A DNA stretch of 6,643 bases from Bacteroidales bacterium (GCA_031287245.1 JAITTD010000276.1:1-6643), one strand, 5' to 3'; counted from the stretch's first letter, positions 1-6,566 are shown. Translations and numbers: made by a program. Notes: a model not told the origin generated them from the sequence alone.

Positions 1-288
1 GAAAACACCTGCCTTTGCCCCAAGTGCAAAACCGCACAAGTCAGCATTTATCCCAAAGTCGCCAAATGCAGCGATGCCAATTGCGGATTGGTTGTTTTCA
101 GAAATATCAGCGAAAAACAGTTGTCCGACAAGCAGATTACCGATTTGCTGGCCAATGGTAAAACGGGAATTATCAAAGGCTTCAAAAGCAAGGCAGGCAA
201 ACCGTTTGACGCTGCTTTGAAGTTCGATGAAAATTATCGTGTTACCTTTGATTTTGGGGAAAAGAAGGCTGCAAAAGGAAAAAAGTAA
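1..288 (+). CDS. topB: DNA topoisomerase III (TopB-like), C-terminal fragment
   Basis: This is the last 95 codons of a type IA topoisomerase; the catalytic part lies before the window. The reading frame is open from base 1 and ends at tandem TAA TAA stops (286-291). The visible part begins with a zinc-binding element: cysteines at fragment residues 4, 6 and 9 (CPKC at 6-9), then C23 and C28 in a KCSDANCG context. It is followed by a C-terminal topoisomerase module with the marks KQLSDKQITDLL, GKTGIIKGFKSKAGK and FDAALKFDENY, and a lysine-rich tail. From memory, the YPKVAKC...CGL-VFRN wording resembles TopB proteins of Bacteroidetes conjugative elements more than the housekeeping enzyme; this is recognition, not a search. 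Such enzymes relax or decatenate DNA by cutting one strand. A terminator follows, so it is probably a separate transcription unit from the T6SS genes. Confidence 0.85.
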   Translation, partial: ENTCLCPKCKTAQVSIYPKVAKCSDANCGLVVFRNISEKQLSDKQITDLLANGKTGIIKGFKSKAGKPFDAALKFDENYRVTFDFGEKKAAKGKK

Positions 289-295
289 TAATTTT

Positions 296-350
296 GCCGC
301 TGAAATCCACAGTCGTAATGGTTCAATACTGTTTCGCGGATTTTAGTGGT
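296..350 (+). other. Long imperfect stem-loop after topB
   Basis: Bases 296-308 pair with 338-350 over 13 positions, three of them G-U wobbles in RNA. After a bulge on the 3' side (333-337), the helix continues with 309-313 (acagt) against 328-332 (actgt), leaving a 14-base loop (314-327). It starts five bases after the tandem stops of topB and abuts the terminator hairpin. The wobble pairs make it more stable as + strand RNA than as its complement, which hints that it acts in the topB transcript, for instance as a 3' end protecting structure or part of a small RNA. Its function is unknown. The pairing was worked out by hand. Confidence 0.5.
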
Positions 351-383
351 GAGAGGCAGGGAGGGATACCCTGCCTCTTTTTG
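351..383 (+). terminator. Intrinsic terminator downstream of topB
   Basis: A perfect 10-bp stem, agaggcaggg (352-361) against ccctgcctct (369-378), has a 7-base loop and runs into five T residues (378-382). This is a classic rho-independent terminator on the + strand. It separates topB from the T6SS genes, so tssH needs its own promoter further downstream. Confidence 0.85.
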
Positions 384-455
384 CTTCCGTACATGTCAAA
401 CAGGGCAGAGCAGGGAAATACCGTTCAGTGCCGGTATAAAAAGTACGGAAGTAAA
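380..455 (+). other. Second stem-loop between terminator and AT-rich leader
   Basis: Bases 380-392 pair with 443-455 over 13 positions with one G-U wobble. The core cttccgtac / gtacggaag (384-392 and 443-451) is perfect. The 50-base interior contains a further perfect 6-bp hairpin, ataccg (418-423) with cggtat (432-437) and an 8-base loop. The left arm begins inside the T-run of the terminator. This could be part of a structured RNA read through the terminator, a remnant of a mobile-element end, or chance. No protein-coding signal was recognised here. Confidence 0.4.
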
Positions 456-705
456 GCCGGTTTCAAAAGAGAAGAAGAAAGCCCATCAAAAAAATCATTT
501 TTTCAACAAATTTATCTGAATTTAATTTACTTGAAAATAAAGTATTTACAGAAAATTCCATCCGATAGAAAGCCTTTTTATATTATTTTTTTCATACGAA
601 ATCAAAATTTTCATTCATTTATATTTGGTATATCAAAAAAATATATTCACATTTGGAAATTGTAAAAAGAGATTATGATAACCCAACAATAAATTCGTTA
701 AGACA
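456..705. other. AT-rich leader upstream of tssH
   Basis: No convincing gene is seen in this stretch. Bases 481-660 contain only 36 G or C in 180 (20%, hand count), against about 45-57% in sampled lines of tssH. There are several A- and T-tracts, and an exact 11-base direct repeat, atcaaaaaaat, at 485-495 and 632-642. A reading frame crosses 294-665, but it runs through the terminator and both stem-loops and its translation looks like low-complexity AT-rich noise. The region most likely holds the promoter and regulatory sites for the T6SS operon. A-tracts suggest intrinsically curved DNA, which is an inference. Confidence 0.6.
624..655 (+). promoter_or_regulatory. Candidate Bacteroides-type promoter for the tssH operon
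   Basis: The Bacteroides primary sigma factor recognises TTTG near -33 and TAnnTTTG near -7, about 19-21 bases apart. Here TTTG lies at 624-627, followed by 20 bases and CACATTTG at 648-655, which matches five of the six fixed -7 positions. Transcription would start near 660, giving a leader of about 45 bases to the tssH start. An alternative is a perfect -7 match, TATATTTG, at 620-627, but it has no good -33 element at the right distance. In such AT-rich DNA one chance match is plausible. Confidence 0.4.
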
Positions 706-3168
706 ATGGATTTTTTGAATTTGAACGAATCTGTTCAGACGGCTATCCGAATAGCCAAATCAATAGCCAGGGAATACGGCAACGAGTGTTTCACTCCCGC
801 TCATTTACTCAAGGGGCTGCTGCATAAAGATACGGGATTGCACGGTTTCATTGCTTTTTTGGGAAAAGACATTTCCTATTTTGAAGAATGGGCGGACGTG
901 CGGATAGATGACTGTGCCAAAAACGGATCACCTGCCGATATTCAGGGGGACGAAAGCGTGTCGCGGGTTTTTGAAGAAGCCGACAATGTGAGACTTAAAT
1001 TAGGATTGCTGGAAATAAATCCGATTTGTGTTCTTACTTCCCTTGCCCGCCCGGGTTCGGGATTCTCCGCCGACCAGCTTAAATCCTTTCCCATCCGCGA
1101 AAGCGAAATTTTTGACCTTTATTTCAAGGGAGAAGAAGTGATGAGCAGTATCTCCCCCGAATTGCATGAAACTCCCGAAGCCAAAGGCATGAGCGCCATC
1201 CATAAATATTGTATAGACAAGACGGCCATGGCAATTGACCTGAAAATAACCGATATTGTGAATCGTGAAAAGGAAGTCAGGATGATGATTGAAATTCTCG
1301 GACGTCACAGCAAACCGAATGTGATGGTCATCGGCGATGCGGGCGTAGGGAAAACAGCGCTGGTGGACGGGCTTGCCAAAAGAGTGGTGGAGCGCAACGT
1401 TCCCGCCTACCTTGAGGGAACCACCGTGTTTGAACTGGATACGGGCAATTTAATTGCCGGCGCTACCTACAAGGGAGAAATAGAAGACCGCCTGAAAAAT
1501 ATCATCAAGGAATTAAGAACGCTTGACAGAGCTATCCTGTTTATCGACGAGATACACATGTTGCTTGACGTCAAACAGGGCAATGCCGGAGCAGCGGGCA
1601 TCCTTAAACCCGAAATGTCGCGGGGGGATTTGACGGTGATAGGAGCAACCACCATTGACGAGTATCGCAAACTGATAGAACCCGACCATGCTTTCAACCG
1701 CCGTTTTGAAGTGTTGCAGGTGGAAGAACCCGATATGGATTCGGCCATTGTCATGGTAAAATCGGTTATCGACAAATATGCGGGTTTCCATAAGATAAAG
1801 GTTTCGGACGAAGCGGTGGCCGCCTGCGTGCGCTTTGCCAAACGCTACACCAAAGACAGGCGCCTGCCCGATTCGGCCATAGACCTGCTTGACCGTACCA
1901 TGTCGGCAACCAAAATGATAAATGAAACGGCAGCCAAAGATATTCTCGGTTTCACAAAACAACTGGCGGAAATCGAAGAAAACAGGGAAAAGAAGGAAAG
2001 TGAACTTTTCAAAGAATTGCGTTTCATCCATTACGGGATGCAAAACAAACTGAGTCCGATTTTACTGGGACTGCTGACCGACGAAACGGATGTAAACGAA
2101 ATAGACGGCTTTGAGGAGTTGCTGGCATACATTCACCGTTCGTTGGACACTTTGCGCGAAGCGTCCAAAATAAAAATCGAAACAGTCGGCGAACTTGAAG
2201 TGGCTGCAATCATATCCAACAAAACAGGAATCCCGATAGGCAAGATACGGTCACAGGAAAAGGAACGCCTGTTGAACATGGAAGAAATCCTCAAAAGGCG
2301 TGTCGTAGGCCAGGACAGGGCTGTAAAAGCTTTGACGGACGCCATTCTGGAATCGCGCAGCGGATTGAACAGGCAGGGACAGCCGATCGGCTCGTTTTTC
2401 TTCCTCGGCCCCACGGGTACGGGCAAGACGGAATTGGCCAAAGCCCTGGCGGAAGCGTTGTTCAACGACGAAAAAGCCATCATACGCTTCGACATGTCCG
2501 AATTTAAGGAGGAACATTCGGCAGCCCTCCTGTATGGAGCGCCTCCGGGTTATGTCGGATATGAGGAAGGCGGGCTGCTGGTCAATAAAATCCGCCAGCA
2601 ACCCTATGCCGTAGTCCTGTTTGATGAAATCGAAAAGGCTCACCAGTCCGTATATGACATTTTCCTGCAAATCATGGATGAAGGGAAGCTGCATGACAGG
2701 CTTGGCAAAGAGGGCGATTTTTCAAATGCCCTGGTCATTTTTACTTCCAATGTGGGAACCGACTGGCTGGTGGATAAGTTTTCAAAGGGAGAAACGCCTT
2801 CAACAACTCAACTGATGGAGGTAATGGGAACCTATTTCCGCCCTGAATTTTTGGCCCGCTTATCCGAAATCGTGCCGTTCTCGCCCATCAGCGAAGACAT
2901 GCTGCTGCAAATATTTAATATTCAGTTGAAAAGTTTGTACGCTCCGCTTGAAAAACAGGGAATAACCCTTGAAATGGACGATGAGACAAAACAAATCCTG
3001 GCAAAGAAAGGTTTCACGCAGAAATACGGGGCAAGGCAAGTGGCGGGAATTATCAGGAACTGCCTGCGACGGCCTATTTCCCGCTTCATCATAAGCGGTA
3101 AGGTGTCAAAAGGCAGCCATCTGACAGTAAAATTGAATGAGAATCAAGAGTTGGACTGGAACGTGTAA
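706..3168 (+). CDS. tssH: T6SS sheath-disassembly ATPase TssH (ClpV)
   Basis: This 820-residue Clp/Hsp100 AAA+ unfoldase would form a cytoplasmic hexamer that pulls TssC out of contracted sheaths so that subunits can be reused. Residues 1-150 are a Clp N-domain. D1 has Walker A GDAGVGKT (210-217), pore loop AGATYKGE with Y255, Walker B ILFIDEIH (277-284) and arginine fingers R332/R333. A reduced coiled-coil middle segment follows at about 405-490. D2 has Walker A GPTGTGKT (568-575), pore loop GAPPGYVGYEEGG (611-623), Walker B VVLFDEIEKAH (636-646), R718 in FRPEFLARL and sensor-2 GAR (775-777). All key residues are intact. The short middle domain and the neighbouring sheath and tube genes favour ClpV over the disaggregase ClpB. 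The first in-frame ATG (706) is used; no Shine-Dalgarno is visible, as is usual in this phylum. tssD1 starts 22 bases later. Confidence 0.93.
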   Translation: MDFLNLNESVQTAIRIAKSIAREYGNECFTPAHLLKGLLHKDTGLHGFIAFLGKDISYFEEWADVRIDDCAKNGSPADIQGDESVSRVFEEADNVRLKLGLLEINPICVLTSLARPGSGFSADQLKSFPIRESEIFDLYFKGEEVMSSISPELHETPEAKGMSAIHKYCIDKTAMAIDLKITDIVNREKEVRMMIEILGRHSKPNVMVIGDAGVGKTALVDGLAKRVVERNVPAYLEGTTVFELDTGNLIAGATYKGEIEDRLKNIIKELRTLDRAILFIDEIHMLLDVKQGNAGAAGILKPEMSRGDLTVIGATTIDEYRKLIEPDHAFNRRFEVLQVEEPDMDSAIVMVKSVIDKYAGFHKIKVSDEAVAACVRFAKRYTKDRRLPDSAIDLLDRTMSATKMINETAAKDILGFTKQLAEIEENREKKESELFKELRFIHYGMQNKLSPILLGLLTDETDVNEIDGFEELLAYIHRSLDTLREASKIKIETVGELEVAAIISNKTGIPIGKIRSQEKERLLNMEEILKRRVVGQDRAVKALTDAILESRSGLNRQGQPIGSFFFLGPTGTGKTELAKALAEALFNDEKAIIRFDMSEFKEEHSAALLYGAPPGYVGYEEGGLLVNKIRQQPYAVVLFDEIEKAHQSVYDIFLQIMDEGKLHDRLGKEGDFSNALVIFTSNVGTDWLVDKFSKGETPSTTQLMEVMGTYFRPEFLARLSEIVPFSPISEDMLLQIFNIQLKSLYAPLEKQGITLEMDDETKQILAKKGFTQKYGARQVAGIIRNCLRRPISRFIISGKVSKGSHLTVKLNENQELDWNV

Positions 3169-3190
3169 ACATTAAAAACATCACCATATC

Positions 3191-3625
3191 ATGGCAAAGA
3201 AAAAATATTTCGACTGTAATGCTTATTTGAAGTTGAAAATCCCGGAAAAAGACAACATCATGGGGCTTTCGTGGGAGAGGTACGAGCTGTCGTCCTGCGA
3301 CTATCAACTCCGGAAGGACATGAACCGTGACGGTGAAGTATGTTCGGACTTGAAAGGAGGCCTGTTTGAGATGTCCATTATCGGCGAGCCTTCCGACGAA
3401 CTGCTGGCATGGATGTTTGACCATGCCAAGAAATTTAACGGGGAAGTAACCGTCACGGATACTTCCGAAGAAACCCTGGAGCAGGTGTATTTCGAGCAGG
3501 CCCGCCTGACGCACCTCTCCATACACTACAAAGCCGACAATACACCCAATACGGTGACGGAACTGAAAATGGCCGTGGATAACCTGCGGATTGGCAACGC
3601 ATACTTTGAAAACCTGAATCCATGA
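3191..3625 (+). CDS. tssD: T6SS tube protein TssD (Hcp-like), copy 1
   Basis: This 144-residue protein belongs to the Bacteroidetes TssD family, which stands in for Hcp as the inner-tube subunit. A framework is shared without gaps with the other two copies here: a turn glycine (G48), then GG at 56-57 (+9), W74 (+26) and the turn NG at 83-84 (+36), within alternating beta-strand patterns. It is the most divergent copy. The aspartate before the turn seen in the others (D47 in copy 2, D40 in copy 3) is N45, and the turn reads NRDGEVCSDLKGG. Cysteines are at 9, 36 and 51, and the N-terminus (MAKKKYFDCNAYLKLKI) is lysine-rich. No signal peptide is seen, as expected for a tube protein. Its stop overlaps the next start (ATGA), implying translational coupling. 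It may be a structural subunit or a specialised variant. Confidence 0.8.
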   Translation: MAKKKYFDCNAYLKLKIPEKDNIMGLSWERYELSSCDYQLRKDMNRDGEVCSDLKGGLFEMSIIGEPSDELLAWMFDHAKKFNGEVTVTDTSEETLEQVYFEQARLTHLSIHYKADNTPNTVTELKMAVDNLRIGNAYFENLNP

Positions 3626-4113
3626 ACTATTTTGAACGGATCATGAAAGGCCGCCTGTTTTTCAGCAGCGACAAACTGCCCGAAAAGGTGGTAAAATTCA
3701 TCTTTATGGATAAAGCTTATCTCCTTGAAGAATTTCACATCGGCTTCACCCAGGAAATGGATTCAAGAGGGCGTCCGGGCGGCCTGCCGACGGGCGGAAT
3801 CATAAACATGACCTTTGCCGATACGCCGGATTATTATATCAACGAATGGATGCTGCGTGAAAAACTGTTGCGCAACGGAGAAATACGTTTCCTTTCGGGC
3901 GATATTAAGGTAACAAGCGGAGCCGACATGGTACTCTTTTTTGAAGACGCTTATTGTGTTGAATATAAAAAACACATGGATACGTTGAAAGGCGGTTTGT
4001 TCACTACGCTTACCATTTCACCGCGAACGGTCAAAATAAGGAACGAGGAATTTACCAACAAATGGAAAACGGACGAAAGTCATCCGTTTTATATTCGAAG
4101 CGGAAAAGATTGA
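3622..4113 (+). CDS. tssD: T6SS tube protein TssD (Hcp-like), copy 2
   Basis: This 163-residue TssD-family protein has the most typical turn of the three: FTQEMDSRGRPGG at 42-54, with D47 and G50. It is followed by TGG (57-59), W76 in NEWML, and NG at 85-86, at the same spacing as the other copies. The chosen ATG overlaps the stop of copy 1 by four bases; a second Met at residue 8 is possible, but the overlap favours the first. After the framework it carries a polar C-terminal tail (TNKWKTDESHPFYIRSGKD), making it about 20 residues longer than its neighbours. It is followed by 47 AT-rich bases before tssB. The known family role is stacking as rings inside the sheath and sometimes carrying effectors; which role this copy has cannot be read from the sequence. 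Confidence 0.82.
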   Translation: MNYFERIMKGRLFFSSDKLPEKVVKFIFMDKAYLLEEFHIGFTQEMDSRGRPGGLPTGGIINMTFADTPDYYINEWMLREKLLRNGEIRFLSGDIKVTSGADMVLFFEDAYCVEYKKHMDTLKGGLFTTLTISPRTVKIRNEEFTNKWKTDESHPFYIRSGKD

Positions 4114-4160
4114 TATACAAATGATAATAAATAATAATATTAACACTAATTTCTTGAATT
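4114..4160. other. AT-rich spacer before tssB
   Basis: This 47-base gap consists almost wholly of A and T, with repeated taa/aat units. No full -33/-7 promoter match and no terminator hairpin were found. It probably acts as an unstructured A-rich translation-initiation region for tssB, which is how strong Bacteroidetes genes often start. Confidence 0.45.
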
Positions 4161-4631
4161 ATGGCAATGTTTGAATATGGTATTGGAGGTAATGTCGAAA
4201 AAATAGATGCGTCGGAAGCGATTGCGGACATACCTCACAACAGGACGTTACTGGTAGAAAAATTAACGGCGGACGACCCGGTTAGTCCTGAAACGGCAGG
4301 AAAACTGGAAACGATTGAGGATGTTTTCGCCCATTTCAAACCCAACATTGATGTGGCGTTTGAAGATGGGGAAGGACAGGATGTGGTTGAAAATTTCCGT
4401 TTCAAGAATGTGGCGGATTTTTTGATAGCCAACATGACCAAAAACAGTCCGTTCCTCAAAGACCTGGATAATCAAAAGGCTTTTTACAACAGGATGATCA
4501 AGCAACTGCGCTCAAACAAAATCATGCAGAGGGCATTGCAGAATCCCGATGCAAGAACGGCTTTTGTGGAATCGCTGCAGGCTTTGCTGTCCGAGCTGGA
4601 GTCGTATGATGTGAAAAAGGTGGAAGAATAA
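4161..4631 (+). CDS. tssB: T6SS contractile sheath small subunit TssB (VipA)
   Basis: This 156-residue protein pairs with TssC to form the sheath that contracts to fire the tube. Characteristic segments are LLVEKLTADDPVSPETAGKL (30-49), ETIEDVFAHFKPNIDVAFED (50-69) and ENFRFKNVADF (77-87), which follows the beta-strand and FRFxxxxDF pattern of TssB proteins. A mostly helical C-terminal half ends in KKVEE. No signal peptide or membrane segment is present, consistent with a cytoplasmic structure. A second Met at codon 3 is an alternative start; the first is used because it follows the A/T-rich spacer. The gap to tssC is 29 bases and the two should be made in equal amounts. Confidence 0.9.
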   Translation: MAMFEYGIGGNVEKIDASEAIADIPHNRTLLVEKLTADDPVSPETAGKLETIEDVFAHFKPNIDVAFEDGEGQDVVENFRFKNVADFLIANMTKNSPFLKDLDNQKAFYNRMIKQLRSNKIMQRALQNPDARTAFVESLQALLSELESYDVKKVEE

Positions 4632-4660
4632 ACAAATGGTAACTTATAAAAAGTGAAGAC

Positions 4661-6061
4661 ATGGCAGATGAATTATTGCAAAAAACCGGAGCGCCGGTTG
4701 AAGAGTCCGCTGTAAGACCGGAACGCCGGCGGCAGCAGGTACAGGAAACAAAAGAAGTTTCGTTGGAGACAGCTTTGGGCAAACTTGCCAAATTCGGCGG
4801 GTTCGGTTTCCTTGAATCGTGTGTGGACGGTGTTCAGAACCTGAATCCGGAACGGAAAGCACGTAAAAAGATTTTCCTGACGGATGAAACAAAAAAAGCG
4901 GAACGGGATGATTTGAAGAAAACGCTTGCACTGTGGATTGATCTGCTGTCCGAATCGAAGGACATCAGCGACATGCTGGAGAAAAGCAGAGAAAAGGAAT
5001 CTTTTGTATCAAGTTTACTGAACAGGAACCAAAGGTACGCCGTGGAAACGGTGAAGGAACTGGAACGTTCCTACCGTTCGGTGATGCTGTTCTACAAGAA
5101 TACGGAATCGGACAAGCTGCGTAATATTACAATCGTGAATGCCGCTCCCGAACAGGTACGCGACCTCGACAATTCACGCTTCATTGATTTTATTGCCGCC
5201 GAATTGAAACAGCAATATGACAGGCTGGATTTAAGGGAAAACTATTCCATCCTGGTATTGCCCGGGTACCTTGGCTCAAACAAGGTTCTTGAAAAATGGA
5301 GCAAGATTGCATACGAAAACAAGGTTCAGTTATATACCGACTTCGTCGATTTGGAAAAACCCGACGACGTGGTGGACATCTTCTTCACGGCAAATCATAC
5401 GGGAGGAGACCCATTCCGTTCCAACACGTGCATGACCTGCAACTGGCTGATCGGGCGCAACAGGTATGTCAATCTGGATGAAGCAGATGATTTGCATGTC
5501 TCACCGGCGGCAGCCCTTGCCGGAAAAGTGTATTATACCCTGATGTCACAGGTGACGGCAGGTAAAAAACACGGGGGAATCAACGAAGTGGACGGCGTGG
5601 TGTTCCAGTTGAAAAAGAGCGAAATCTCGCAACTGGAAAAAATGGGGCTTATCCCGATGGTGAACGAATACGGCAAGGTGATGGCTTTCTCGGCCAAAAC
5701 GCTTTTCAACGGCGACAACCTCGGTTTGCAGACCTATTCCGTAGTACGTGTATTTGACTGGATAGCCAAGGTGCTGATAGACTTCCTCAACCGCCGTGCG
5801 TTTGAAAACTGGAGTTCGAAGACCGAAAAAGACCTCCGCATCCAGATAATCAAATTCCTCGACGGCATACAGGGCGCAGACAAGCTGATAGAGAAATTCC
5901 GCATCACACGCTTCGAGCGTGACCCGAAGCAGAAAGACCGCATCTACCTTGACCTGCACATCACACCGTTCTTCCCCGCTAAAAGTTTTGTCATTAAACT
6001 TGACGGAACAAAGGGCGACGACGATGTGGATTGGGAATCCCAGTACGAACAGCAGGCCTGA
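4661..6061 (+). CDS. tssC: T6SS contractile sheath large subunit TssC (VipB)
   Basis: This 466-residue protein is the outer-facing partner of TssB. Residues 1-32 are polar and probably flexible. Residues 35-60 form a hydrophobic, probably helical stretch (ETALGKLAKFGGFGFLESC). The core contains YSILVLPGYLG (195-205), GGDPFRSNTCMTCNWLIGRN (248-267), DDLHVSPAAALAGKVYY (276-292) and the highly recognisable VVRVFDWIAKVLIDFLNRR (361-379). The beta-rich C-terminus (DLHITPFFPAKSFVIKLDG) should build the strand exchange between sheath subunits, after which comes an acidic tail. In the well-studied proteobacterial systems an N-terminal TssC helix is the ClpV docking site; here the equivalent is inferred. 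Length fits the family. A hairpin lies in the following 73-base spacer. Confidence 0.93.
   Translation: MADELLQKTGAPVEESAVRPERRRQQVQETKEVSLETALGKLAKFGGFGFLESCVDGVQNLNPERKARKKIFLTDETKKAERDDLKKTLALWIDLLSESKDISDMLEKSREKESFVSSLLNRNQRYAVETVKELERSYRSVMLFYKNTESDKLRNITIVNAAPEQVRDLDNSRFIDFIAAELKQQYDRLDLRENYSILVLPGYLGSNKVLEKWSKIAYENKVQLYTDFVDLEKPDDVVDIFFTANHTGGDPFRSNTCMTCNWLIGRNRYVNLDEADDLHVSPAAALAGKVYYTLMSQVTAGKKHGGINEVDGVVFQLKKSEISQLEKMGLIPMVNEYGKVMAFSAKTLFNGDNLGLQTYSVVRVFDWIAKVLIDFLNRRAFENWSSKTEKDLRIQIIKFLDGIQGADKLIEKFRITRFERDPKQKDRIYLDLHITPFFPAKSFVIKLDGTKGDDDVDWESQYEQQA
4684..4699 (+). other. Hairpin near the 5' end of tssC coding sequence
   Basis: The perfect 6-bp stem aaccgg (4684-4689) / ccggtt (4694-4699) has loop agcg and starts 23 bases after the first base of the tssC start codon. 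A near copy, ccgg-aacg-ccgg, lies at 4718-4729. Both fall in the variable N-terminal part of TssC. A structure here could slow or tune early translation, but two short G+C palindromes can also arise by chance. Confidence 0.3.
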
Positions 6062-6070
6062 CAAACACCG

Positions 6071-6106
6071 GGGGAAGTGTCGCGGTTGCTTCTGCAACAC
6101 TTCCCC
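6071..6106 (+). promoter_or_regulatory. Intercistronic hairpin between tssC and the third tssD
   Basis: The 10-bp perfect stem ggggaagtgt (6071-6080) / acacttcccc (6097-6106) encloses 16 bases. A small inner helix, ttgc (6086-6089) / gcaa (6094-6097), can form in the loop if the last outer pair opens. It starts nine bases after the tssC stop. No T-run follows (tatataataacc), so it is a poor rho-independent terminator. It more likely stabilises or processes mRNA, or partly attenuates transcription, to set the ratio of sheath to tube. Confidence 0.6.
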
Positions 6107-6134
6107 TATATAATAACCGATAAAACAAACAAAC

Positions 6135-6566
6135 ATGTTCGGACACAGAAGTTTCTTAATGATGGGCGGCGACAGTCCCGCCGATATAAAAAGCCTGATT
6201 AACGGAGGCTATGAAATACTTGACTGTAATTTTGAATTTCACCAGGGCATTGACAGAAAGGGGAAAGCAACCACACGGGTGTACAGCGGAACCTTGCAGG
6301 TAAAACTGTCGCAGTTGCCGCGTAACGACATGATGGAATGGGCGCTGAACTCGCGCAAATATTCGGACGGCGTTATTATCATGCTGGACGCGGAAAATAC
6401 CCCTGTGGAAAAGATTATTTTTACCCATGCCACCTGCATCAGCTTCGGCGTTGATTATACGCTGAAAGGCGACAGCTATACCTGCACGAAACTGGTGATC
6501 CAGGCCGAAAAATTAGTGGTGGGCGACGGTATTGAATTTGAAAATGAATGGGTTTATGACAAATAA
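6135..6566 (+). CDS. tssD: T6SS tube protein TssD (Hcp-like), copy 3
   Basis: This 143-residue TssD-family protein begins with a short segment (MFGHRSFLMMGGDSPADIKS) and then shows the shared framework: D40 and G43 in HQGIDRKG, SG at 51-52, W69 in MMEWAL and the turn DG at 78-79. These keep the same spacing (+9, +26, +36 from the first glycine) as copies 1 and 2. Beta-strand patterns follow (VEKIIFTHATCISFGVDYTL) and it ends in VYDK. Cysteines are at 31, 101 and 117. Placed just after tssC behind a hairpin and an A-rich leader (ataaaacaaacaaac), it may be the main tube subunit, since tube subunits are needed in bulk; that is an inference. The next start codon is 14 bases beyond its stop. Confidence 0.82.
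   Translation: MFGHRSFLMMGGDSPADIKSLINGGYEILDCNFEFHQGIDRKGKATTRVYSGTLQVKLSQLPRNDMMEWALNSRKYSDGVIIMLDAENTPVEKIIFTHATCISFGVDYTLKGDSYTCTKLVIQAEKLVVGDGIEFENEWVYDK

Noticed and set aside
620..627. TATATTTG as the main -7 promoter element
   Set aside because: It matches the -7 consensus perfectly, but no TTTG lies 19-21 bases upstream (only tacg/acga-like bases). The overlapping 624-655 arrangement has the better two-part match.
294..665. A 123-codon open frame on the + strand in the topB-tssH gap
   Set aside because: It spans a strong intrinsic terminator and two stem-loops, has no plausible initiation region, and its translation is a lysine, phenylalanine and isoleucine rich product expected from random AT-rich DNA.
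1000..2694. Several antisense open frames of 60-176 codons opposite tssH
   Set aside because: tssH is intact in every motif, so these are mirror frames of its codon bias; none shows a recognisable domain or initiation context.
706..3168. tssH as the general disaggregase ClpB
   Set aside because: The two AAA+ domains alone would allow it, but the middle domain is short and the gene sits in a tube and sheath operon, which fits ClpV.
6071..6106. Full rho-independent terminator ending the operon after tssC
   Set aside because: The stem is strong but is followed by tatataataacc rather than a T-run, and further T6SS genes continue on the same strand.
5546..6136. A 196-codon antisense frame opposite the 3' half of tssC
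   Set aside because: It lies opposite a highly conserved coding sequence and has no recognisable family. Its length is explained by the base composition of tssC.
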